A stretch of DNA of 64,000 nt, from the NCBI GenBank assembly GCA_918807975.1, contig OU964921.1:30530498-30594497 (forward strand), given 5' to 3'. Source of the stretch: Aplidium turbinatum (taxonomy: Eukaryota > Chordata > Ascidiacea > Aplousobranchia > Polyclinidae). Positions within the stretch are counted from its first letter, which is position 1, and each line of letters opens with the position of its first letter. The notes under the pieces were generated by a model. The model was not told the DNA's origin and did no database searches. It worked only from the letters and a program-made list of their open reading frames with translations. Positions 48,801-60,800 of this stretch are shown one piece after another. Made by a program: the position numbers and the translations under genes.

Positions 48801-51800
48801 ACATTGATCTAAGTTTAATGAATAAAACAAATTAAAGAATGAACACTAAAGCAAATCAGCTTATTGTTAGCAGACTCTGAATGAATACAACTTATAGTGC
48901 ATTGCCTGCCTGTGAACCATTCTTATAACGTGAAAGAATTTAATTTTTGCTGCAATGATGAAAACAAGTTTTTTCCGGTCAAGTATAAAGAATTTTTGGA
49001 CAAGACCCAACGTTTTCCCCAGACAGCAAATCAACCATTTTTTATATTGATTCAATGCCGTCAGACGTTGAATCAATGTAAAAAATGGTTGCTTTGCTGT
49101 CTGGGTCAGTGCCAACTTCGAACCGTCCCATGGTTTAAGAAACATTTTAATTTCTAGTACCACAAATATAGAGATCTGTCAGCGAATTTCGGGTAGGAGA
49201 GTGACCGAGATGGTGTTGACACGGCACGTCGTTGCACAAGTTTTTGCAGCTAAGAAATGAACAACTGCTTTACGGTACACCTCAATCTTAAAAATGTAGT
49301 TGACGTCTTTATGCAAGCCGATTTGTTTTATTCAAATCAGGTCCAATCTCTAACGATTTTCCCGAAGTGCTCTACGATTGCACATTTTTATAACTTCAAT
49401 TAGGTTATCCTACAAATAAAACTTAACTACAAATAAAACTTAACTTTTGAGAACTGCTTTTTTTGGCTCGTGATATTTAATTTTGATCCATTTCTTTAGC
49501 CTATCTTGAAATTACCTGTAAAGTTACTTAAGATACCTACTGAAGCAACAAAGTAGAAGATTCGCAAGGTCAATTGTCTTTAGGTGAACAAGTTCAAATG
49601 CTGGAAGAGCATGGTGATATTGGAAGTTATCAAAAGGGCTTGGCAAAAGCATCACCACCTAGCATTTTACGATGGAATAATTCTCTTGGACCAGATGGAT
49701 TTTATTGGATTCCTTACTTTTTTACTAAAGCCTTATGTAAGTGTTTCGTCAACGTTTATTTTTGAACAATCAATAGTGCGTTTAATTTTTATACATAGGC
49801 TATGACGACAAAAAGAATGATAAAACTACAGCGTTTTCTAAAATTTTACTTCGTAGGTGCAAACTCTCCGCCCTCTTTTAAAAATGTATAAAGCTATTCC
49901 ACGACCAAACATAAATTGAGTGGTTTACTGTTCAATGTGATGCGTGGCCTTTACAAAGGTTCGCGCAATTTGGCAAAATCTTAGTAAGGTAACACCTAGG
50001 TAGCAAATTTATCATCGAATATAGTTGATAAATGGTTTCACCTGTTCACCATCCCAATTACACCTTTTAACTTTTTTGCACCCACCAATTTAAAATTTTT
50101 CCACAAGGGGCTATATCGTCCACTTTGTGAACCGCTGGTCTACACAACAAAATGAGCATGTGTGGTAGATTTCATCTATTAGCCATATTTTGTTTCATAC
50201 CTCAACAATTTATTTTTTGTGTTGTTGCTAGTTTCATTGAATTGCTTAGAGACTTGTTTTATATTTCCTGCTAATGCCATTTGAGTTTTCAACGGTTTTT
50301 TCTTTTTTCAACTAGGAAATTTTATTCAATTTTTCAATCCATGCACGGCTTTATAAGCTGACTTTGTAATATTTTTTGTTTCAGTGAATAATTCCAAACA
50401 AGTGGAAAATATCCAACGAGCGATTAGTTCCATATTTTCTCAGACTTGTGTAAAATTTGTGCCAGCAAAAGTTGGCGACACGAGCATTATCAGGTTTGCA
50501 AATGCTAAACAGAAAGATGCCTGCACATACTTCCTTGGGCGAAGAAAAAACACAATTCGCACTGTAAGATGATGCTCGTGAATAAATATCTTTGAAGATA
50601 GCCTGGATTCTAATTTGCTACTTTTTAGTACATCACATAGAATACCAATAAGACATAGAGTTTTGTTGTAAAGCATTGAGAATGGTAGGCCATCCATAGA
50701 GTCAACAAATTGGCACCATTATCTCACAGTAGCAAATAAACAAGTAAATATATGATTACAAAGAAACTTAAGATGAGCTGTCATTTTTGCATTAATTCAA
50801 CGTTAGCCAACGTTGGATCGGTGTGGAAGTGGCGAGTTTAGCTGACAGGGGTCTAAAATTATCGCTTTATCAACGCAACTTTTATCAAAGCACGCTTGAT
50901 ATCTTTAAGACATAACTTCCCTGGGTTTAATTGAATTTCCGCAAGATGATGATGTTGTTTTTTGCTAGTTTGTTTTATTTGTTTTTTGTCATTGTTTCAT
51001 GTCGTCAAGTTATAGCCTATCTATTTTGTGAGTCGTGCAAGGCCTGGTGCGTTGCGCTTGAAATGGCTTTGCCCGTGGTAGGATTTCTTTGTGGGGTTTT
51101 CTTTGCCTGCCTTGCTCTTTGCTATGAGCTAAACGCATCAAGACGTGTTCCCCTTACGACCATCAGCACTCTTGATAACGCACCATGGCCGATCTTCATA
51201 GCAACTGTCCATACAAATCTTCAATATATCAGCTAAAGTTATGTAGACTAATAAAGTTATAGCCTATATATGTTTATTTTTTTTGTAACATTTTTTATTT
51301 TTCCTTTATACCTTAATTTTTTCTGAAGGTGTTGCGACCGTGCCAAATTTTTTTCAACTCAATAACTTACTTCGATCACAAGCACGTTTTAACGTTCGCG
51401 TTTTGTCGCTTCTACCTTTTTCTTGACTTTTGCTATGTTGACGTGTATTGTTTTGATATGATGGTCAGAAATAAAAAAACAACTGAACTGAGCTTATCTA
51501 CTGATAAACGGTCGAAACAATCTACAACTACGACATACAATATAAAGTTGTTTTTTTTTTAAATATCTTATTAAGGTCAGAGCTAGCTATTTGATATAAC
51601 GAGCATTTTGGAAATATGTCAAAGTATTGCGCTTCCAACCCAAATACTCTTGTATTGGTTTCGTTTCGTCTTAATTGTTTTTTGTTTTGTTAGTAAAGAG
51701 CTTTTTATGCTTTTTTCGTAAGTCAAAGCAATTTCGGTTTGTTGTCAACACGACGCGAAATTGAAATGCACAACAATCTTTAAATAGAGAATTTTATTCA

Positions 51801-54800
51801 AAGAAGAGAGACTTTAAGCCATAAAAAATGTTCATGTTTGCTAGAATTGAGTTATTTCAAAACGAAACACAATTTCGTTTCCTTTTGACTCAAAACGTAG
51901 CCTACATTAGGTTGAATTGGTATCGACTTATTATTTTTTAACGATTTTGTTTAGTTTCTATTGAAGTATCCTTTTATAAGATGGAATACGGTTGTTGTCA
52001 TTTTGGCAAAACAAAATTGTTCTGGACTGTCTAAACTATGCTGTATTTTTACGAGAATATACAACTGATCATGTTTACGTTAGTCTATACCTAAATCTTA
52101 GCTTAAGTATCATTAACAGCATATTGATAATGATACTTAGCTAAGCTTTTGTGTCACTAGTAAGAAACGTAGCAGTATGGACTAACATAAACATGATCAG
52201 TTCTATATTCTCGTGACAAAACTCACAAAGTTTAATCACAGTTGATTCACAATTCAGCATTAGGAAACTAATAATGTAATTGCCCTAAACAGATTCGTGG
52301 TTGCAATACGGTGGGAAAAGTATTGCGCGCGATCATGTCAGCTTTCGGTTTCTTCAGGGAATCTTTGAGGAGCGACCGGGATCAGTATATTTCTTTTAAA
52401 AGACGAAATATGATTGGTGGTGGTAAGTGGGGTGTAATGATGTATAGATTGAAATAAATCTTTCATATGCTGATGCTAGTGTTGTACCTATTCGTTGGGT
52501 ATTGCATACAAATCCAAACGTGGTAGTACAACAAGGGGAAAGGGGGAATTGTAGACCTATTAACAATAATTGTAGACTTATTTTGTACGGTAAAATATTA
52601 CTTATGATTTGACGTCAAAGATATAACGAAGCCGCATTAACCTACCTAATGGTAAAAATAAGAAAAATTCAAATAAGCATGAATTCCAAAACATTGAAAG
52701 TTATAGGAACAGTAGGACTTGTGTAACGATTGAATCAGACCAATTGTTGTCACATTTAAAACTAAGTGTCGACCTTTCAAAGCGTAAAGACTGTTGAAAG
52801 TAAAAAGTTCTGGTCCATTTTGGATAATTATACAGCTTTTGTTTCACTTTCAAGACTTCATATTGAACACGTTGATATAGTGATTATCACCACACTCTGC
52901 GACGAGGACGCCAAGATGATGATTGCAAGTAGATGAATGCTTACCAAGAAAACCTTTAAAATAATTTAAGATATAAAAAAAGCACTTTGCAAAAGAAAAC
53001 GTAGCAGAAAATACTCTACATTGTCAACTGAGAACTGCAATGATACTACATCATAACTAAACTAAACAATAAATGCTGTTAATACTATGACAAGTGCTCA
53101 ATGCCAAACAAAAGCCTAGCAGAGCGAATTACATCAAAGTTACTTAAAACATTATTAAATTAATTAATAAATTAAATAATTAAAATTAGAATTAAACTAA
53201 AATTAGTTAAAAAAGTGAACTAGTAACTACTTTTGATGTCATAAATAAATTGTACAAGTTACGCCAAAAAGTTATAGCCTACTACCAAACGATGATTTTG
53301 TGATACGTTGCGATTCTACAGCGAACTACTGGGTGGATGTGTAAATCATTTAATGTTAATATTCTAAAGTTTATTTTACAACTGTAAATACAAGCGAGCT
53401 GTTTCAGCCTAATGCTGCGGGTTTGCTGTGGGGATAGCAGCGTTTAACGAGCTTCCTGAACACAGTTTTCTAGTCATGTGCATGGGGAGTGTAATGACGT
53501 TTCCAAAGTTTATTTTGTCGTATTCAGACTAAAGGTTTAAATTGGCGTAGAGCAAGTTTAGAAGTGGAGCAAAAGGCGAGCAGGCCAGTCTTCGTGCATG
53601 CTTTTAGTGGTGTCGAGCAGATGGCCTTCGAGAATTGTATTGAGACTCTCACCACTCGACTGGGGAGAAGACTATGCAAAGTGATTTAATGTAATACTGG
53701 CTTATTTTTAGATAAAGTTCGAATGGCCTTAAAACTGAAATCAAACATAACGGACATCACTAACTCAAGCTTTGATTATTCTTCTGTTACTAATTTTGGA
53801 CCTTACGAATTCTCTGCACATGGTCGCCCTACTGTCTATGACAAGTAGGTTTTTATACTGTTCAAAAAGTTTACCGCAGCAATTCAAATAGTTTATAATG
53901 TGTATTTAATTCAAAATGTTAAAGTATCATATATTTGGTGTAGCGTGATAATATACTTTTTGGTTTGTTTATAGTAGGCCTACTTCCCATTGATCATTAT
54001 TCTCTGGGTCTTCGATTTTGTTCAAGTAATTGGATTTCTTTCATTTTTTTGAAGGAAAGTTTAGATAAATCTTGTTACAGCTGACTAACACTTGCTCTTT
54101 CACTTATTCATTTTCAGTCGCACAGGAAAAGAATTTTTGCTTAACGAATGGGCTCTCTCAAGCGGCGACAAGCGACAAATACGCAAAATATTCAACTGTG
54201 GAAATAAGCGAGGAGTTAAAAAGACTAAATCTTGTCGAAGCATTGTAGATTATGGTGCGGCCTATCGGGGAAATATGAATGTAACTGAATCCGGAACAGG
54301 ATGCCAAATGTGGTCCAGCCAAACACCTCATGAGCACTCCATGTAAGACACATCTTAAAAACGAACTCAGATAAGAACTAACATGTTGTCGCAGTGGGCG
54401 CAAAATAAAACATGATTGTTGTTAGGAAATGTTCTTGGTGACATACTTCTCAGCAATTATGATATAAAATTTTGACAAGCGATTTTGGCTTGTTGATGTA
54501 ACCGTACACTGTAGTGTAAAGCAATCACTTTGATGAGTCATAAAACAAAGAAAAGCATACTGTATGAATACTAAAGATAGCAAGAGTCGAAATGGTTCCT
54601 GTGCGAAAGTTTTTGCGGTACAACGTATCATAATTATTAGATGACAAAATTCATCAATAAAGTGCTGCTTTTGATTGTTTTCTATTAGGAACGTGAAAAT
54701 GATTAAAAAAACTGATGACGTAAAACAAAACGTACAGTAGTACAGCTAGCTGTTTGTGTCAAAAGAAAAGTAATATAAAATCCCCCTTGTGCTGTTTCTT

Positions 54801-57800
54801 GTCAAAAATTTGCAATGAAAAGTTCAATCATTGTAGTTTATTTAGTTTGCAATGGCGACAACGGTTTTCTCCATTGCAGTTACGCCCCTAAGTCAACTAG
54901 TTCTTCTACGCGGCCCAGAAAGTTATTTTTAAACTCAATAGGTTATTATAAAGTTTAAATTGCCACGTCAAATGCTAGAAAAACTTCAGTACATTTTTGA
55001 AAATATTTCGTAGTATGAAGTTGCAAACAATTTGTATATCACGATGATGTATTTTTTTTTATCAGGACTTCATCATTACTCACTGGCTCGGACATGGAAA
55101 TGAATTTCTGCAGAAACCCTGACATGAAGAGTAGACCGTGGTGTTTTACAACAAACAATACAAATCGTTGGGAATACTGCAACATTTCTATTTGCAATCA
55201 AACTGGTACCTTGTTCGTGTGTATATTCAAATCAGTCGTGTTGGTGTTTCTATATGCTAAGCCTCGTCTTCGGACGCTTTGCATTCAGCCCCACCCTAGT
55301 TTAGTTATCCAATTTTAACCTAAGTTTGTTAAAACTTATTTTAATAAACAATTACTGCAATTTCAAAATGACTGTGGGGTAGGCCTACGTACCTCGTGCC
55401 CCTTAAACGCTCCGCTTATGATACCAACAACTAACCATACATTATTTTCACATGTATTAATGTATGATTGTTAAACTAGAGAAAAAACTCCCCATTCCTT
55501 CCTTGCCAAGCATGGAGCCGTACGGATGGGCAGAATGGGGAGCTTGGTCTGCATGTGACAAGACCTGTGGTCCAGGTTGGCGACAAAGGTACGTACTGAA
55601 CAAATTTACTTTGCACCCAACTAAACATTGTGGATATAAAATCTACCGGATTGAAACCTGATTTTTAGCTACAGTTCAGTTTTAATTGAAACAAACTGTG
55701 GTTAGAAATCTGGAACAGGAAGAACAGCAGTTTTGGGTGGTCTAAATGCAGTTCCATAAAAATTTAGAACAACCACAATTTGATAAGCACCGGATTCTAA
55801 CCAAACATTGTGGATGCAAAATCTACCGGATCTAAACCTGATTTTCGACTTCAAAATCAAAAGTCTCACTACCGAGCTTCGTATCAATCGGGCTTAAATT
55901 AACCTAATGATTGTAACATATCTACAGAAAACGATTTTGCATTACTTACGAGGACAACGTAACCCTAAGTTGTCCCGGAAACTACTATGAAGGAGAACAT
56001 TGTGAGGATGAACCGATTTGCGTGTGTAAGTTGGCCAAAACTGCTATTATAATGTTTAAGCATTTTCCATTAGTTTATCATTGTTTAGCTATGAAGTTTT
56101 TACAAACAAAAATATCTTGGTTGCTTATGTGCAGAGTTCAGTTAATTTATCCCTAGGTTGCATTAGACTTTAAATGTCTTCAATTAGATGATTTATTTTA
56201 TTTTTATGTAACACAAAACGTGGTGAGTCAAAGACTTAAGTTTGCTCTGTTTTTGCTTTGATGTCTACATATTTAGTTGGAATGATGTTATGCAACCCAA
56301 TTAGTTTTCAGTCTCGCTTTTGCATAGTATCAGAGCAAATTTATTGTTTTCTTTCCTACAATCAGAGATTCATAGAAGTAGAATTAGAATTGTATGAATT
56401 CCTGCCCATAGTTATAGGCTATTGTTTTGAGATGTTAATTGATACTAGAAAAACGATTGGTAATGCAAAGATTAACGTAGTGCAGTTTTAAATGTTATAT
56501 TATTTTACTAAGTAAACTTTATTTCAAGTGCCTTGTTTTGTAGTTTCAGATCGGTGGCACGTTTGGCAGCCCTGGAGTGCCAGCACTAAAGAGTGCGGCA
56601 TTGGATTCAGGACAAGAGTTAGATGGTGTGTTGGAGTCGTAGGTCTTGGAGATTGTGTGGGAAATGCTTTCGAGGTGGCTCCATTTAACTCAGGAATAAC
56701 ATGTCCTCTATGTGAGTAACACGACGCTTATTTGACCAGACTACATCGAACTAAGAAGAGGAGGCTTATAAGTTCAATAAACGGCTTTTAAGTGAAAAAT
56801 TCGCTTGATCAAGGGTCACCAACTGGCGGCCCATCACCAGCTGGCAGTAGTGTAGTTTGATTATATTAGTTGCTGCGGTATTCTTGGATAAATATCGCAT
56901 TATACCAATAGTATAATGCGATATTGGGTACAAAATGCGTATTTTAAGCATAAAATTCAACCTATTTAAAATGTTACTAGTGCGGCCCGCCAAAGCTTTC
57001 CTTTGTGCCAACGTGGCCGCATGCAAAAAAGTTTGACAACCCCTGCTCTAGATGAGACACAAACAGTAGACTTGCATTCTTTGCATACAAGCTGGGGCTT
57101 GTTTGTATTGCTGTATGTACAATTGCAGCCTATAAGGTATATTGTCACAATGATGTGAACAAACGCAAAATAATATCAACGTTGTGTTTAGCTTAATGTT
57201 AAAAATACGTATTTGCTGTAACTAAATGGTATGCTGATGGAGTTTGATGATGGTGTCATTGTAAAAGCATTTAATCTTTTAAAACACTGTGTGATTTAAA
57301 CAACGAGCACTGTATAACAAAATGTGCAGTATATTTCACTGAAAATATCAATTTTATTACACTAGCTCCATTTAAAATTTTGCCATGTGTCGGGACAAAA
57401 CGATATTTTTTTGCAATGATTTTTGCTTTTGCAATGATTTTTGCATTTGTATAAGAAAATTTGTAAACTTTAAAATACTGTACTGCAATACTCAAGTCGG
57501 TGTCTAACCAATAAAAATCAAAATTCGGAGTTTTAATTATTTTACAGTAATATTTTCGATTCTTTGTCCGATTCCAGAATCCTGGATTTTAAAAAAACTT
57601 TTCAAATCTCTTTGTAGATCCAGGTGGTGAATGTTTCGATAGATTGAACCCATCGTCATACCATGGTACGATAAATGTCGACAAATACGGAAGGACATGC
57701 TTAAACTGGACGGATACGACAACGTGGGTATTAGTGGGCTACAACTTAGCTAGCTAGTGTTTGCATTGTTCAACGTATGCAAACATTACAAAAGCATTAT

Positions 57801-60800
57801 TTTCATAGTTAGACATTTTTAGAATTGCAAAAAAAAAAAAAAAACTGAACTGGTCAAAGAACGATTCCTTGTAAAGATGTCTAATAGGTTATTTTTATTT
57901 TTTTTATGTAAGATTGTAGAGACGAAATATTAAACTTCTCACTTGACAGGGATAGCGCCATATCTCATTAGAAAGTAAGATTATTAGAAAGATGGAACTT
58001 ATTAGAAAGAATCATCCACGCGTTGGTAAATTTATCAGCTAGCCAGCGATATTAGATTTTGGCAATTTGGTTTTAATTTTTGTGAAAATTCTTTAAATTT
58101 CTAAAACTAGCATTTGGGCTGGAAATTTAACAAACATTTGGCAGCACTTTTTTTATCAGCATTACTTTTACCATTTAACATGATGTCCTACATGTTTTAA
58201 AATGTGGTGCAACTAGGGTTGTAAAAATACTGTATTTTTGGTTGTGCTTAAAATACAAATGTAAAATACATGTATTTTTCGTATTTTATAACTAAATAAA
58301 CCGAAAATTTTGTCCAGGCTACTTACCGTGATGATGCTTTTACTTACAGTGAAAATTATGTCTACTTGCAAGTAGCCTACGAGACTTAAGCTGAAATCAA
58401 ATCCAACAGCACCTATTTAGCAATTAGCACCAACAAATCTCTAGCTACGTACTGTACAGTTTCGTAGGTACTGTACAACTCCATACAGCTTCTAAGTGCT
58501 AACCTCGCATTGCGAAATTGCAAGGCAGCATTCTTACATCACAAAGCTTCAGCTCTACATAAACCCCCTAAACCTTAAACTTGCTTTGATGTAAGTGAAC
58601 TAACATTATGCTGAGTAGCCTACCACGCGGGCCACTCAGAACAACGTGGTGGGCGGTTACACATGTCCGCAATAGAACAATGATCTAATTGTGACCTAGA
58701 TCGCCTGTGACATCACAATATATAATATCTGTATTGATTGATTGATTGGTTTATTTTGTTGTGCAATATTATAACAGCAAAATCATTAAATGATGCAGCA
58801 CGCTTAACAAACACAATTGAAACAAAGAAAAATACAAATGTACACTGCATCTTTGAAGTAAATCACAGCGGGAAGCTGCGAAGTGACCATGACGGTCTTC
58901 GAGTCAAGCAGCCACCCTCAGCCAAGTCGATGATAAACATATAAACATTACACATGTAGAAGACTATAAGGCGATTGCAAGTAAGGTATTAAGTACAATC
59001 ACTAAACGTTGATAAAAAAGAATATACAGGGCTCTAAAATCCGCAGTTGGAATGGTTGGATTGTGTAAAAGTCCTCATTCGTATACGTTGTTATGTAGGC
59101 CTACCATTCCGCGACCCTCAGAAGCATCCTCGCGATCCTCGTTTGGGTCGCGACAATGAGTTTGGGAACCACTGACCAGTGCCGATCTTTGGGATGTGCA
59201 AACCGTGCGATCGCACAGGGCCCGCAAATTAGGGGGCCCGCAATTTACTCAGAAAATGCAGTAATTTTGTCATTTTCAAAGGAAAAATTCAACAAGTGAA
59301 TTCAGCAAAGGAATTCGCAACAAGAAAGCATGGAGACTCAACGAATTCAACCTATTTCGTCGCCTGAATATTTCGTACCCTGAAAAGATCGAGAAAAAAA
59401 AACGACATAGCCGAAATCGCTGATCGGAGTTGCCGCAAACATTTCAAAATTTCTCGATCTTTTCAGGGGACGAAATAAGTCGAAATTTAATTTTGTTACA
59501 CGATTTCAGGGGACGAAATAGGTTGCATCCAGACTCAACATACTGTAGAGACAGCTTTATTTCCGAAAAATGCCAAAGAAAGCATGATCTTATCCTTTTG
59601 CTATGCCACCGGACAGCACCATTTCACAATAATACTCATACCTAAATTTTTGTTGAACATGCTCTCAGAATGTCCCAAATTCAAAGTAATTTTTCAAAAT
59701 TTTCTGGGGGAGGCCCCCCAGACCCCCCGCCGCTGTTGTCGTCTTTGGCGATCACGCCGCTACTGCCGCCCCTCCCCTTTCAAAGTACCTAGCTACGCCA
59801 CTGAATTGGATTATTGTCATTGGGGCCCGCAAAAGCATATTTCGCACAGGGCCCGAAAAACCCTAAGACCGGCACTGCACTGACCTACAAGGACCAAGAA
59901 CTTCGCGTAGCGAGCGGATGCTCCCTGCCATTACGCTGTTGCCGGAGCATGACGCGAGCTTTTAATAAGTTTTAATTTAATACGAAACATACATGTATTT
60001 TTTTCGTCGATGTATTTTTCTTGTATTTTACATGTGTATTTTACACAAAATGTATTTTTACAACCCCAGGTGCAACTCTTAACTCTCCTAGGTAATTTTC
60101 TGAAATAATTCATTTTTTGTTTTAATATTTGACAACTTTCCATCACTGTCCCTCGTCTGGCATTAGTTTTAAACTGCCCGTATTCGTATTGAACGTCACT
60201 GCAACTCTTGCAACTGCAGTCTTGTCTAAGGAACTGTTGTACTTGCTCGCGGATATTTACATTTTGGCAACACAAAGTGCACACACAATCACACACACAC
60301 GCATACGCACTCTCACACACACATACTGTGTTTGGAAGTCAAGCATTAAGGGATTTGTGCAAATCTTCTTTCACTTTGTTCCCCAGTTTCTTTTATCGTG
60401 AAGCTTGCGATTTCCAATGTGCCGCTAGCTATGCTGTCGCTGACGCCCTTGCGGTAGGCACTTTGACATGGTAGGCACTTTAACATGCAGATATCCAGTT
60501 ACGTTGTCTGTCCAATTGTGACCATTCCAGCATTCTGCCAGAGACTTGATTATTACTTTGAACTTTGTTCGGTAATTACAGAAGAAAAAAGAGCTATAGC
60601 AGTGGTGAGAATCAAACCCACGTCAATGAAATGACTAGCCTACCACCACCCTAACCCTCTGCGCCAAGCCAACCGATGGCAAAGCGATGACTTAATTTAG
60701 CTAGAATTTGCGTTTTTCCTTGGTTCTTTCTCAACGCAACCTTGATGACGTCATGAGCAGCGTAGCTTCTGATTGGTTCGTGCTGGATTGGATATCTGCA

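Larger units (their letters stand above)
58215..60069. mobile_element. DNA transposon L in the kringle-2 intron
   Basis: Ends AGGGTTGTAAAAATAC and, inverse, GTATTTTTACAACCCCAG-like; 8-bp target duplication GTGCAACT at 58207-58214 and 60070-60077. It contains M, which in turn contains a G relative. It inflates the intron 57724-62152 that splits kringle 2. Confidence 0.85.

Noticed and set aside
48867-49163. Overlapping ORFs on both strands of a pseudoastacin intron
   Set aside because: They span the palindromic MITE at 49018-49105 and resemble no protein; mirrored reading is caused by the palindrome.
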